64,000 nucleotides of DNA from Hippasteria phrygiana (taxonomy: Eukaryota > Echinodermata > Asteroidea > Valvatida > Goniasteridae): contig JAZGUH010000754.1 of assembly GCA_037893225.1 (NCBI GenBank), positions 62,001 to 126,000 on the forward strand, in the 5' to 3' direction. The notes under the pieces are model-generated. The model saw only the letters and a list, made by a program, of their open reading frames with translations. It was not told the DNA's origin and did no database searches. Below, in pieces: positions 31,241 through 42,654 of this stretch. Position 1 is the stretch's first letter. Each line of letters starts with the position of its first letter. Made by a program: the position numbers and the translations under genes.

Positions 31241-32986
31241 ATGCCAATAACAGAAGGTTTTATTAATGGCAAGAGAGTCACAGTACTTCGTGATAGTGGT
31301 TGTAGCGGTGTCGTGGTCAAGCAAAGTCTAGTCAAAGAAGATCAATTTACAGGTCAAGAGAGAGCATGTGTCTTAGTTGATGGGTCAATTCGAAAAGCCA
31401 AGATCGCAAGGGTCACTGTGGATACACCATACTTCGTTGGGTTATGTGAGGCCTTATGTATGCCTAACCCGGTATACGAAGTTATCATTGGTAACATCGT
31501 CGATGCAAGAGATCCTGCAGATCCGAACACTGAGTGGGCATACTCTGAAGAGAGTGTGAAGTCCAACACAAACTCACAAATTTCAGACTTAGTACAGATC
31601 AGTGCAGTCGAAACACGATCTCAGACACTCAGGAAGGAAAAACTTCCAAGAAAATTAACCGTGCTTGAAGAGCTACCCGAAATTGATAGTGAGCAAATCA
31701 AAGTAGCTCAACAGAGTGACCCCTCTCTGTCCCGTATTAGAGAACTCACACATAGCAAACATGAGAAAATCACCAGGAATGGGTCAACATCAACATTCTT
31801 GTGGTCAGATGGTCTGTTATATCGTGAGTTTAAGTCTCCGAGTTATCAGTTTGGTCAGGCTTGTCTCCAGTTAGTCGTTCCGTCAAAATTCCGAAACTAC
31901 GTCATGAAAATAGCACACGAGTCTATCTTTACTGGTCATCAAGGTGTACGAAAGACGTCAAATATGATTGAGTCAATTTTTCTGGCCAGGAGTCCAAGCA
32001 GACATAACCAGGTTTTGTAGGTCTTGTGACATTTGTCAAAGAACAGTTCAGAAAGGCAGAGTCACAAAGGTCCCCCTCGGTCAAATGCCAATAATTGACA
32101 CACCATTTCAACGTGTAGCGATGGACTTGGTAGGTCAAATTCATCCCATATCGGAAAAGGGAAACAGGTACATACTAACGCTCGTTGATTTTGCCACTCG
32201 CTACCGCTCGTAGAGCGTTTTAACGGCACCCTCAAGCAAATGCTCAAACGGTTATGTGCAGAAAAACCTCGCGACTGGGACAGGTACGTCGGTCCTTTGC
32301 TTTTTGCGTATCGAGATTCCCCACACGAGAGTACTGGATTTGCACCATTCGAGTTGTTATATGGCCGTAGTGTCCGTGGTCCCATATCAATCCTCAAAGA
32401 ATTGTGGACGGGTTGTAAAACCGACAACGAAGAGGTACGCACTACATACCAATACGTACTAGATCTCCGTGAACGTATCGAGGATACTTGTAGAATAGCA
32501 CACGATGCCCTCAAAACGTCGACCGAACGCAGTACCAAATACTACAACCGCAAAGCAAGAACGCGCACTTTCAACCCCGGTGATTTAGTTCTACTCTTAT
32601 TACCGACGGGTCGTAACAAACTGCTCCTTCAATGGAAAGGGCCATTCCCTGTCCTTGATAAAGTAGGTCCCGTTGATTATAGAATCGATTTATCTGGGAA
32701 GTCGAAGGTATTCCACGCAAACCTACTTAAGAAATATATACCGCGATCAGAAATTACGTCATCTCTCACAGCGAACACAGAAACCTTGGATAACAGTGTA
32801 CTTGAATCCGTATGTGTAGCAGTTATAGAATGTGAGCAAGACTGTGATGATGAAGAACCAGTTGAGGATGCTCGATTCGATAATGAGGACATCCTTATAC
32901 TTCCACCGTTAGAAGCTAAGGAAAGCATCGACGACGTCGAAATATATCCCGATCTTTCACCAGAGCAAATTCGAGGTACTAGGTAG
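31241..32986 (+). pseudogene. Gmr1-like pol, 5' part: protease and integrase, broken
   Basis: The protease has VTVLRDSGCSGVVVK (active-site DSG) and NPVYEVIIGNIVDARDP. The integrase zinc-binding region follows (HESIFTGHQGVRKTSNM, then, after a frameshift near 31980, FWPGVQADITRFCRSCDICQ). The core starts with FQRVAMDLVGQIHPI (first catalytic Asp) and YILTLVDFATRY, then jumps to ERFNGTLKQMLKRL. About 75 residues that should hold the second catalytic Asp are deleted at about 32205-32215. The C-terminal integrase part runs to 32986, where a frame change near 32978 leads into RT. Placement of integrase before RT is the notable feature. Confidence 0.82.
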
Positions 32987-33412
32987 TTTTCGCGACGTAC
33001 TCACAGATTTACCAGGACGAACCAATCTAGGGTATCATGACATTAAGGTGAAATCTGAGGAACCGATTCGAAGTAAACCTTACCCGTTGCCGTACGCGTT
33101 AATCGATACCGTGAAGATTGAAGTCACAAACATGCTACAGATGGACATAATCGAACCATCGGAATCGCCGTATTCATCACCTATAGTGCTCGTAAAGAAA
33201 CCCGACGGATCGAATCGTTTCTGCATCGACTTCAGAAAATTGAACAAAATATCCATATTCGACGCGGAACCAATTCCCAATCAAGAAGAAATCTTTTCGC
33301 GTGTGTCAAACTGTCACTATTTCACAAAGATCGATCTTACGAAAGGATATTGGCAGGTCCCTATGAACCCTCTAAAGGCAAAACTGCATTCACTACACCT
33401 AGTGGTCTCTAT

Positions 33413-34976
33413 CATGGGCGGAGATCCCGGGGGGATGGGGGGGATATATCCCCCCCCCACCTTTTGACCTGGGGGGGATGACCAATGTATTCATCCCCCC
33501 ACTTTTTGAGGGTAGGCGTACTAACTTGCGCAGAGTCCGTAACTTGCCAATACATGTATTTTTGTTTCGCTATACACGTGATGACTTTCCATTGTTCCCT
33601 TTAATATAACCCATCCCCATAGACTAAGCACTAGTTTGCCTGTCCTCACTTTTTCCGGAACAAAAAATAAATGTGAGGACAGTATTGTTCCCTTTGTTAT
33701 ACCCTTTTTTCTGTCCTCGCTTGTAATGCAATACCATGACACCTTGACAGGCCAGCACCACGCAGCCCAGCAAGTGCGAGTGTCGTTCGTTTACTTTCCC
33801 TGCATTGAGTTTAAACGCACTGTGGGCAAGAGCTCGGTATGTACAGGCGCGGATCCAGGGGGGGGGGGGGGGGGGGGGGCCGCGGGGCACGTGCCCCCCC
33901 GGTAAATTTAGTCCAAACAAAAAACAAAAAAAGAGAAAAAAAGAAGAGGGATAAAAAGAGGGGGAGGTGAGAGAAAAGGAGGGGAGGAGGAGGGCAACTC
34001 CTTAAAAAACAATACCGCCGCCGATATTAAACATCTGCTGTGTCTACTTGTTGGCATAAAACTACTGAAAAATGCAATAAGAAAAAAAAAGGTTATCAAT
34101 CATGCCGTGAAACTGAATCCCTCTTTTAAGAGAAAACCAGAGTATTTCCCGGATCCCTGGGATTTCAACTCTGTCCATCGATCCCCCTTCAATCCTCCTT
34201 GTCGGGTTCGATCCCATATTAATCCCTTTGCCGGATCTAATGTAAACGCGGTGTATCTCAACATATAATCCCCTTGGGGAGTTTATTACAGGTTAAATGG
34301 CCCCAACCAGCAGGAAACAATGGATCACTTGACTGAATGACATACTAAATGTGCCTAAATCCTCTATCATGTCTTGCAGCCGATCTGCCGATGGTTTTAA
34401 CACAGGGCAAGGAACAGTCTGAAATCAAGCCCTTTTCTTGAAAACTTCAACTGATTGAACTGAATTAAAACCAAGAAAAAATCCTGATAAATTAAAAATG
34501 AAGGGGAAAAACTGCAAATTAGACGCCAAAAATGGGGAGGGAGAAACTTAGATTTTTGTAGTGATGCATGACATGGCTAAAAAATTGCCAAAAAATAATG
34601 GCTAACATAATGATATATATATTCTCCATATACAATGCAATCTTAACAACTTTCAAAATAAAAAAGTCCCGTGAAAGTGGTCAGGAATCGCCTGAGATTG
34701 CACCACGGAGCATCCAAAATCCAAATTATTGTCATTTGTTGCAATTCAAGCTCAAGAAAAGGTTAAATTTTGACACAATTTTGCACCTAAAATTGTGTAA
34801 GCCCTAGGGGCTCCAGGGGGCTTTACCTCAACCCCTAGCAAGGGCTTTGCGCCTGCAACCCACCAGGGGGCCCTTAAGCGGTCCCTTGGACCCCATGCCG
34901 TGTCGCGCTCCACACAAGGGTGGCCTTTCAAAAATCATCCCCCCCCCCCACAAGTAACAAGAAATCTCCGCGCATG
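33413..34976. mobile_element. hAT-like MITE inserted in the Gmr1 RT
   Basis: Ends CATGGGCGGAGAT / ATCTCCGCGCATG are flanked by GTCTCTAT on both sides (33405-33412; 34977-34984). The 8-bp duplication supports hAT. Removing it restores the RT frame across GLYQFKVMPFGL. It is 1.56 kb with long G/C runs and no transposase frame. It contains another hAT-like end at 33844. Confidence 0.8.
33844..33881 (+). repeat. hAT-like terminus CAGGCGCGGATCCAGG followed by poly-G
   Basis: Nearly the same as the complement of 40438-40453 (CAGGGGCGGATCCAGG). Such CAGGG-starting ends followed by G runs mark a non-autonomous hAT group. The partner end was not found. Confidence 0.5.
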
Positions 34977-35925
34977 GTCTCTATCAATTCAAAGTTATGC
35001 CTTTTGGTCTTGTGAATGCCCCAGCCACCTTCAGCAGAATCATGAGAACCCTAACTAAAGACCTTGAACATGTCGATAACTATATTGATGATATTCTCAT
35101 ACACACACCATCTTGGGAAACTCATGTGAGAATACTAGCAACCCTATTGAACAGACTCAGAAAAGCTGGCCTATCCGCACGCCCGAGCAAATGTTCTGTT
35201 GGCATGAACACTATTGAGTTTCTAGGTCATACTGTAGGCAAACGTACGCTTGCGCCACAACTAGGCAAAATAACCAAAATCCAGCAAGCACCTAGACCAG
35301 TAACAAAGAAACAACTTCGGTCATTTTTGGGATTGTCAGGATACTATCGAAAATTCATTCCCAACTATGCAGCGATAGCATCGCCACTGACTGATAAAAC
35401 GAAAAACAAAGAACCAAACCAAATCCGATGGACAGAAAGCCAGCAAATGGCGTTTGAAAAACTCAAGCAATGCTTATCAAATACTCCAATCTTGATGTTG
35501 CCAGATTTTAATAAGACATTCATCCTAAGCACTGATCTTGGCATAGGAGCAATCCTCTTACAGGAACAGGAGGGTACACCTTTCCCTATAGCATATGCAA
35601 GTCGAAAACTGCTGAGTCGTGAACAAGCATACTCATCCATAGAAAAGGAATGCCTAGCCCTCGTCTGGGGGGTGCAGAAGTTTCAAACCTATCTCTATGG
35701 CAAACCTTTCATAGTTGAGACTGATCACCAGCCATTGACTTACATACAAAAAGCAAAAGTGGCGAACGCACGTATAATGCGCTGGGCACTGGCAATGCAA
35801 CCGTACCGCTTGAGAATAGTCGCAATTAAAGGCAGCGATAATATCGGTGCGGATTTCCTCAGCCGAAATACCTAGATTGTATATAAGATTGTAAACAAAA
35901 ACCAGTCAGATATGTTAATTTCTTG

Positions 35926-35942
35926 AAAAATAGGGGGTGAAA
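35926..35942 (+). promoter_or_regulatory. Polypurine tract of the Gmr1-like element
   Basis: AAAAATAGGGGGTGAAA lies immediately before the TGTTACAACG LTR start, the expected plus-strand priming site. Confidence 0.6.
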
Positions 35943-36530
35943 TGTTACAACGTATCCTATTTTTTATTATTAGTGCATTTTCCGCGCGTCCCTTCTTTGC
36001 CACCCCTACGCGTATAAATTGAGCACGCCAGAAGTTTTTGTCCAATCACCGCCTTTCCCGCAATGTTTACTAAAACCTGTTAACGATAGGGAGTTCTTTA
36101 CTGAAGCGTGAACCCTTTGTTATGCTATGACAGTACTGAGACGTAACACCTCTGCTATTGTCCATAAATCGGTACCAGTAAGAGACAATAGACAGTTGCA
36201 CAGGTACTTCAGTTTGACAGAAAGTGTGGTGACAAGTAAAAAACGAAATGCTGTGACAGATCAGTCAGTGCTAGACTTCTGATCGAAACTCGTTGATACA
36301 GATCGTGAGTGTTTGAGTGTGTGTACGTGGCCGGTATCAACGTAGCCGAGACACCTGAGTATAGCAGGCCAGGTTGCATCTCCAAATTGTGAAATACAGT
36401 CACAAAATTGAGCATTGCCACAGATCGGCAAAATACAGTGCCGAAATTGTCCAAGCAGTCCCGGTCACTTTGACCAGCAACACATCACTCAGCCTGTCAC
36501 CCAAGTTCACCACCTAAGAAGCAACCGTGA
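35943..36530 (+). repeat. 3' LTR of the Gmr1-like element (right limit uncertain)
   Basis: Starts TG directly after the polypurine tract. The segment 36231-36378 is repeated, inverted, at 30601-30737 plus 25536-25556. No intact 5' LTR remains for comparison, so the end is a guess. Confidence 0.5.
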
Positions 36531-37026
36531 GTTTTTAGTAGTTTATTCCATGTATTGTAATATCGAATTATTTTAGTTTAATTTTTCAAACATTAAATTT
36601 GTGCCGAAGACCCACGATGCAATAAAATAGAACTCTGACGAAACACTGGAAGTGACAGACGGTAGAAATCATTGGCCATGGTTGTAAATAATTCTGAATA
36701 TTTAATTTGAAAGGAATCCGCAAGTTTAAGGTTTACGCCATGGATTCCGAAAAGAGTGATTAGCAATCATTTGATGATACGAAAGTACTATTAAGAACTT
36801 GATTCGTATATTGTATTATAGATGGCCGTATGTTCGGCTTAGAAGCTTAACTGATTGAGAGAAGACTACTACCGTATGAGTGTTGATGCAACCAGTGATG
36901 TGGAGTGCGTCCGGTTAGACTGGTTGGCGATTTAGACGGTATAGTCCAGACGGTTGATGAGACCGAAGAAGTCTATGAGACTACACCCTGATACGGTGAA
37001 ACTTATGTAAACGCCTTGAAATGTGG
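36531..37026. other. Unassigned; may be LTR remainder or flank
   Basis: No gene or repeat boundary was recognised between the LTR region and the hAT relic. Confidence 0.35.
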
Positions 37027-37049
37027 GTTATAACCAGTGTTGGAGGTCT

Positions 37050-37205
37050 CGAGACCGGCCTCGGCCTCGAGGCCGGCCTCGAGGCCGATTTTTATGGCCT
37101 CGGTCTCGGCCTTGGCCTCGGAGTGCAAGGCCTCGGCCTCGGCCTCGGCCTCGGAGCCTTCCGGACTCGAAGATCTGGTCGAGGCCGGCTCGAGGCCGCC
37201 CACTT
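37050..37205. repeat. GGCCTC-rich left subterminal zone
   Basis: Many copies of GGCCTCGG and GGCCTCGAGGCC within 155 bp. Open frames here reading (GLGL) or (SRPRPR) are artefacts. Confidence 0.85.
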
Positions 37206-38366
37206 TGACCAATTTTCCCACCAATTCAGATGTGTTTTCTGTTTCAATTAATTTAAATTGTTTACCGTCATGAAACTTTCGAGAAGCTGCCACAGTGAGT
37301 TCCGTGAAACGAAATAAAGTTTCAAGCAGATACGCACGAATTAATGAACTGGTATTTGCATTATTGCACCATGGAGCTATAGATAGCTCCCCGATTGCAC
37401 GTACTACGTACGTACATTATATGTATTATCTTCTTGTAGAACCAGTCTACTCCCGGTAATAGACTACGTGTAGTTCCTGGTCCAGCACTTCACTCGCCCC
37501 ATGAACTGCCAATATTGTGTTACACGTACTCAGGTAGCATCTAATATTTTTGTTAGATAATCTGTCTACTCCCGCTATAGACTGGTTCCTGGTCCACCAC
37601 TCGGCCCTGAACGAGTGAACGTTAAAGCGATAATCATAATGGCCGGCAGTGAAGTTGAGGGAACCAACCTGTTATTCACGCGTGCTCGCGCAACGCGAAG
37701 CCTGTCACATGTCTACTAGTCTATGTACCCATAACTGCATGCCCTTGCAAAGACTGTCCTCTCTGTTTCAGCTAGTCTTGGTTCAAAGACGTTACTATTG
37801 TACTTTTGTACTTTCGCAGTTGCAATGCACAGGCAGCGCGATCAGGTACAGTGTAGTTGCAATAGGCCGACAGCGCGATAAGATTTTGGATCTGTAGTAA
37901 AGTCTTGGATAAGTTGGCATTTCGGGGGCGCGACCAGACTGTGGACTGTGATAATGATGGACGGTTATGCAATAGACCGATCCAGTGAGGTCGCCTGATG
38001 GTGTTCTGACCAGTCACATTCGTGGTTTATGTCCGACATGCGTGCACGCGCATGTGACGCGCGCAGCTGCAGATCAATGGTCATGATGCCTCGTCATGTC
38101 CTATGTATTTGCATGTAATGAATAATTTATGATAAGGCCCAAACTCGGTCACTGTTTGGATCCCTCGGAAAAGCGAGGGAGAATCATCGAAAAGTAAAGA
38201 AAAAGTTAAGAATTGCCTGCCAACTTATCCAAGACCCTTGTGGCGATCCAAAATCGTGCACGTTTGACAAACACCGGCTGCGGATTCGGCTGCATTTTGT
38301 AAACTACGCATGCGTGAGGCCAGAACGCACGTACGAAGCCGGGATTTCGAGGACACAACGTTAGTG

Positions 38367-38510
38367 AATCTGGCGCGCGGGCGCTCCGAAATAACAACAC
38401 AAGGGTCTTGGGCCCAAGACTATGTTCCAGCCAGCAGTGCTCCAGTGGAGCGCATTTTTAGCAGAGGAGGGATTATTATGAGGCCACACCGTGCAAAGCT
38501 ATCCCAATAG
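38367..38510 (+). pseudogene. hAT transposase C-terminal (dimerisation) fragment
   Basis: The frame ends with VPASSAPVERIFSRGGIIMR and PHRAKLSQ. The S-APVERIFS-GG--RP-R--L pattern is the conserved C-terminal hAT dimerisation motif, as in ZBED-like transposases. The catalytic core and BED finger are absent, so this is an internally deleted relic. It lies inside an element with hAT ends and duplication, which supports the call. After the TAG, MLETLMFLKCN resembles the usual continuation (LVFLKCN), so that stop may itself be a mutation. Confidence 0.75.
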
Positions 38511-38609
38511 ATGCTGGAGACCCTTATGTTCTTGAAATGCAATAAACATATCCTTTAAGGAACCTGCCATTGACGTGACTTGAAAATAGAATAAAAAATC
38601 CAACAATGA

Positions 38610-38883
38610 AGGTAGTGTACACGATTGGTAATCCTCTAATTTGTTTTTACTGAATTATTACGAAATACCTTACTAGCCTGTAAGTTAATAGTAGTCTCAA
38701 TCATCGTGTGAAATGATAACACCAGGTGTGCTGTCGTTGTCAAGAAAAGTGAAAATTTATATTGTTTTCAATCGTAGGAAAACTGCCCTGTAGGTCAGTG
38801 GAACGATATTTCCTATAAAATACTAACCCCCAAATCCGCCCATTTCTGAAAATTGCAACAATGACCAATCATACACACTGCCT
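38610..38883 (+). mobile_element. TTAA-class MITE, copy 2
   Basis: Starts AGGTAGTGTACACGATTGGT and ends with the complement-like ACTGCCT, followed by TTAA. It is the shortest, apparently complete family member (274 bp); related copies lie at 14719-15103 and 57767-59140. The left flank is not a clean TTAA. Confidence 0.7.
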
Positions 38884-38929
38884 TTAACCTTGATTGAGTG
38901 GATTATTAGTTTATTACGTGTTTAGTAAC

Positions 38930-39093
38930 CGGCCTCGGCCTCGGCCTCGGCCTCGGACGTTGTGGCCTCGGCCTCGGCCTTGGCCTTGGCCTCGGACGTT
39001 GTGGCCTCGGCCTCGGTCTCGGCCTCGGAGGTTGTGGCCTCGGAGGTTGTGGCCTCGGTCTTGGCCTCGGCCTCGGAGGTTGTGGCCTTGACT
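38930..39093. repeat. GGCCTC-rich right subterminal zone
   Basis: Repeats of GGCCTCGG separated by ACGTTGT or AGGTTGT, matching the left zone of the same hAT element. Confidence 0.85.
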
Positions 39094-39110
39094 ACAACAC
39101 TGGTTATAAC

Positions 39111-39860
39111 CAATTGCACCAATTAATGGATTGCGTAGCTATATTGTGAAGACGTCGTCAGAAACACATTTATTATTGGGTTTGTTTCAATTTGAATATA
39201 GTTTGCTCTATTTTTATGATACAAAACGGAATCCCCCGATAGAATGATGGGTAAAACGTTAATACGGTAATCTGGAGGTGGTGAGTTCGAATCCACAGAT
39301 TCGCCTTTTTCGTTTATTCCGTTTTTGTTGTTGTTTTGTGTGTGTGTGTTCGTTTTGCTGTTATTGTTACAAGCGTCATCCAGATAAATGGAACGAGATA
39401 ATTCTTTTAATGTTGACTTACTGATAAAGTAGTAAATTGAACAAAAAGATATTGGACGGTCCAGCTTTGAAACGTAATTGCCAGAAAACAAAACCAAGTT
39501 CTATTTGTGTGTGTATCTTTGGATTAAATTCATTCCAATAAATTAATTAAAGAGATACACTGTATATTTCATAATACGAAAGGAAGATACGAAATTAGTG
39601 TGAAGTGTGAAGTAAAACAGAATAACTATTTTTGAGGATTACAAAATTGTACAACAAATGGGTACTGCAAGCACTGGGTACTATCTTCGCGCGTAGTGAC
39701 AATAATTTAGGATGCACAATGGGCTCCGCATACTGAGAGTTATTCCTTTATGTCTGTGTCCCTCGACGTGCCGCCAGGTGGCTCGGGCCTAGGTAGCTTG
39801 TATCGCACGGTGTTTTTTATATTAAAGTTGGTTTGTGTGTTCTGGAAACCTGTGTCACAA
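39111..39860. other. Intergenic; possible tRNA-like fragment near 39270
   Basis: GAGTTCGAATCC at about 39283 resembles a B-box, but no matching A-box or cloverleaf was found. Nothing else was recognised. Confidence 0.35.
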
Positions 39861-39871
39861 GCTTGTAGGGG

Positions 39872-40062
39872 ACCTTAAACAATAGAGGACAATAGGGTCC
39901 CCGATTGATAAAAAGGTCCCCGTTTGAAAATCGTGTACAAAACCAATGGGAGGCTTTCCGAAAAAGTTTTAAGTACAAACAAAAGAGGGACAATAGGAGG
40001 TCCCCGATTGCACCCGTTTACACACTTGGGTGTGTGTGTTGTTGTTGTTGTTTTTTGTTTTG

Positions 40063-40093
<31 letters not shown>

Positions 40094-40094
40094 T
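39872..40094 (+). mobile_element. SINE-like retroposon with (TTTTG)n tail
   Basis: A 223-bp insertion bounded by the perfect 11-bp duplication GCTTGTAGGGG (39861-39871; 40095-40105). The body contains GGTCCCCGATTGCACCCG and is related, in reverse, to the tandem repeats at 42655-43040. It ends in a (TTTTG)n run, as in a retroposed 3' tail. Confidence 0.7.
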
Positions 40095-40105
40095 GCTTGT
40101 AGGGG

Positions 40106-40453
40106 CCTACGCCTAAAGTTGCAAACCAGAAAAGCAGAAACCACAGGTCTTATATTGCGCGTATGGGTATAAGAACAAAACAAAGTGGTTAAATGGCGCC
40201 ACCAACGTTGAGAAAATGTGTCCCCCCACCCCCCCCCCCCACCCCCACCCCCACCCCCACCCCCACCCCCACCCCCACCCCCACCCCCACCCCCACCCCC
40301 ACCCCCACCCCCACCCCCACCCCCACCCCCACCCCCACCCCCACCCCCACCCCCACCCCTGTAAAAAAAATTGGAGTCAACTTTGGGCAAATGTACGAAC
40401 AAAATCCAGAACACCCCCCCCCCCCCCCGCAAACAATCCTGGATCCGCCCCTG
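40106..40453 (-). repeat. hAT-like non-autonomous element, one end identified
   Basis: Read on the minus strand it starts CAGGGGCGGATCCAGG at 40453, then a poly-G run, a (TGGGGG)n array and AACGTTGGTGGCGCCATTTA. A related segment with the same GGTGGCGCCATTTAACC and CTGGTTTGCAACTTT blocks is at 60480-60590. The other terminus was not found. Confidence 0.5.
40221..40359. repeat. (CCCCCA)n hexanucleotide array
   Basis: About 140 bp of nearly perfect CCCCCA. The complementary (TGGGGG)n strand could form G-quadruplexes. The Pro/Thr-, Pro/His- and Gly-rich open frames across it are artefacts. Confidence 0.95.
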
Positions 40454-40459
40454 CACATA

Positions 40460-41800
40460 CCATATTCCTGGGTTAATGTGGAATTTGAAACGGGCTCCTC
40501 ATATAAAGTAACCAAACAAATTTATCAGAAGTTTACGGCACAATCATCAATATTTGGAAGTAAATTTCATAGGAAAAGGACTTTCAGTCGTTCTGAAAAA
40601 CAAAATTCTTCTCTTCTCAGCTTCAATCCATTTCTGAAGATTGGTGTTACTTTTACAAACCACGCCCAAAGCAAGCGGATTGATTTATTTTTCCTAAAAG
40701 CACTGATTTCCAGATACGTAAAAATGTATTATAAAGGCTGCAATTATACTGGTTAATTTCTACAGCAAAACGTACCTCGCTTGAGAAGGTATAAATACCA
40801 GAATTGAAGGTTGACATTGTAGTTAATTTTGCTCGGATTGATAATCTATTTAAAAATATATCCATCTAATATGCATTAAATACTCTCCTGCGCCCACATG
40901 ACATGCTTGCTTCATGTACTCACCAATTCCTTGGAACGTGAACTTGGAATTCTTGTAGGTGAGGTTATGCAGTGTTTCCGAGTCAAACATTGGGTGCCGT
41001 GCATTCCTAAAAGAGATCTCTGTCTCGTACAGCTCTCATCACCCTCTACACACTGCGGTCGTTCTATTCTTGGGTTGAGACGTCATCCTTGATCGGTCGT
41101 AGATCGTTTATGTACATCTGCGGGATTGTAGTGCGCCCTCGCATTGTCTACTTGCACTGCAGGCCTATATACCCCCATCGAACCCCCATTTACAAGGATC
41201 CAGTTTTCCGAATTGTTGTTTTATTGAATTGATAAAGTGGAATGTCTTTTTCTTCTGTTGTTTGTGTTCTGTGCGATACAAAACTGGTACAAAACTGGTA
41301 AATCTGTCACTCCGGCTGGTTTTCAAAATATGTTTGCACGGCCAAAATACATTCTGGCCCACATTTTCAGGAGAATTTTCGAATTTGGACCGGAATATCT
41401 GGATACGCATCCCAGCCCCCGTCGAAATTACTGGCCTGGTTTAGTCATCATCGGCAGTTTTGAGCTCCCCTCATTTTTAATTGTGTATTCCTTTCTAATA
41501 GGAAACTATACTAGGAGGATGATTCGACAAACTTACAACCTTCATTACTCAACTGTACTGTAAAACAACAACGATCGTAAGATAACCCATTTTATAACTA
41601 CTCTTATACAATTCGTCAAACAATCCACAAGGGATAAGTTAAAATAAAGTCGTATCCTCATTGAGTGATCCCCACAATGTCGCTTCCCAGGTTGTATCGT
41701 ATAATTGGGTGTGATCCCTGATTATACGGCATTCTGGGTTTATGACTTCTGACTAGCACCCACCCGAACAAAGATACTGACAATTTAGGAGACTGCCAAC
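40460..41800. other. Intergenic, nothing recognised
   Basis: Several short frames, for example at 41229-41563, but no motif or repeat support. Confidence 0.4.
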
Positions 41801-41804
41801 ATAG

Positions 41805-41876
41805 GGCAAGATAGCTCAGTTGGTAGAGCGCCGGTACGGTATTCCGGAGGTCGCAGGTTCGAATCCCGCTCCTGTC
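41805..41876 (+). repeat. tRNA-like sequence, probably SINE head or tRNA pseudogene
   Basis: A 72-nt cloverleaf-like fold: GCTC-AGTTGGTA-GAGC D arm, B-box GGTTCGAATCC, and an acceptor pairing GGCAAGA/TCCTGTC with one mismatch. The anticodon loop ACGGTAT lacks the invariant T33, its stem has a T-T mismatch, and the T stem has an A-C mismatch. A functional tRNA is therefore unlikely. Confidence 0.55.
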
Positions 41877-42654
41877 AGTTTTCTTTGTTCACTTTGAAAA
41901 TATACTCTTATACAAGTTGAGTACAGTCATACTACATACATTTACATAAAATCTACCATAACCATTATACAATACACTTTACGTTTCACCTAATGGTAGG
42001 GATGTGTCTACTGTGGTTGAAAAATGGGGTTGTGGATGTGACAAAAATCACCGTGGTTAATCTTCTTCTTCAAGAGAAGATAAGAACCCCTTTGCCCTCT
42101 AATTCTAAATTTCAACACTGCATTTAAAGACAGCCTTCCTAAACAAAATAATTTCAATTAGTATGGTCAATGTGAGCTATAATCTTGGACAAAACTCGTT
42201 GTGCCACCTCCTCTCCTCCAGTTAGTGTTGGCTAGGTATGGTAAAAAATCGACCATTGATGAAACTCGTACACATAAAGATATGTCATTGGGTGGGGGTA
42301 TGGGTATGGTCTACTGTTGAAGTGTCCTTTGAGTTTTGTCCAAGATTTTTTATACACATGAGACTAAAATGCAATCCCGAAGAGACACTTTATTTGTTAA
42401 CAAGAACGTGTACCATCTGAATAAAATCATGTAGTATGACTAGAATCCTAAAAATATTGAAATTATATTGATAATTATTTGAACTATATATATATTTTCA
42501 GGATCTATTATGTACCACTGCATGCATGTAATATTTAACTACAAGAATTCACAATCTAAAAAAAGATTTAATTCTTTTAAAACATTGTTAACGTCTATTA
42601 TGTACATTTTTGTCAGAACCCCCCACCCCCACACACACAAGTGTGTATATACCT

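Larger units (their letters stand above)
32985..35875 (+). pseudogene. Gmr1-like pol, 3' part: reverse transcriptase and RNase H, split by a hAT MITE
   Basis: RT begins near 32985 (FRDVLTDLPGRTNLGYHD) and has MLQMDIIEPSESPYSSPIVL, DGSNRFCIDFRKLNKIS and FTKIDLTKGYWQVPM up to 33412. The hAT MITE (33413-34976) interrupts it. It resumes with QFKVMPFGLVNAPATFSRIM, the catalytic VDNYIDDILIHT, and EFLGHTVGKR. The tether and RNase H domain follow (FILSTDLGIGAILLQEQ, AYSSIEKECLALVWGV, FIVETDHQPLTYI) and end with LSRNT at 35875. Apart from the insertion this half is open, so it was probably intact until the MITE arrived. Confidence 0.88.
30738..36530 (+). mobile_element. Gmr1-like Ty3-type LTR retrotransposon, rearranged
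   Basis: Domain order along the plus strand is gag knuckle, protease, integrase, reverse transcriptase, RNase H: the Ty1/copia order with Ty3/gypsy-type RT and RNase H sequences, which defines Gmr1-like elements. A polypurine stretch (AAAAATAGGGGGTGAAA) precedes an LTR start TGTTACAACG at 35943. The 5' LTR is replaced by an inverted LTR fragment, the integrase core has a deletion, and a hAT MITE splits the RT. The 3' limit of the LTR is unknown. Confidence 0.82.
37035..39102. mobile_element. hAT element relic with GGCCTC-rich ends
   Basis: Ends CAGTGTTG / CAACACTG are flanked by the perfect 8-bp duplication GTTATAAC (37027-37034; 39103-39110), diagnostic of hAT. Both subterminal zones (37041-37205; 38930-39093) are packed with GGCCTC/GGCCTCGG. 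A transposase C-terminal fragment remains at 38310-38510, and a TTAA-class MITE sits at 38610-38883. Confidence 0.85.

Noticed and set aside
33846..34976. Complete second hAT element inside the MITE
   Set aside because: Only one CAGGCGCGGATCCAGG end was found; no inverted partner or 8-bp duplication.
40189..40756. Poly-Gly, Pro-Thr and Pro-His proteins
   Set aside because: Products of the (CCCCCA)n array and adjacent G/C runs.
41805..41876. Functional tRNA gene (anticodon GGT)
   Set aside because: It lacks T33 and has mismatches in the anticodon, T and acceptor stems; it resembles a SINE head more than a working tRNA.
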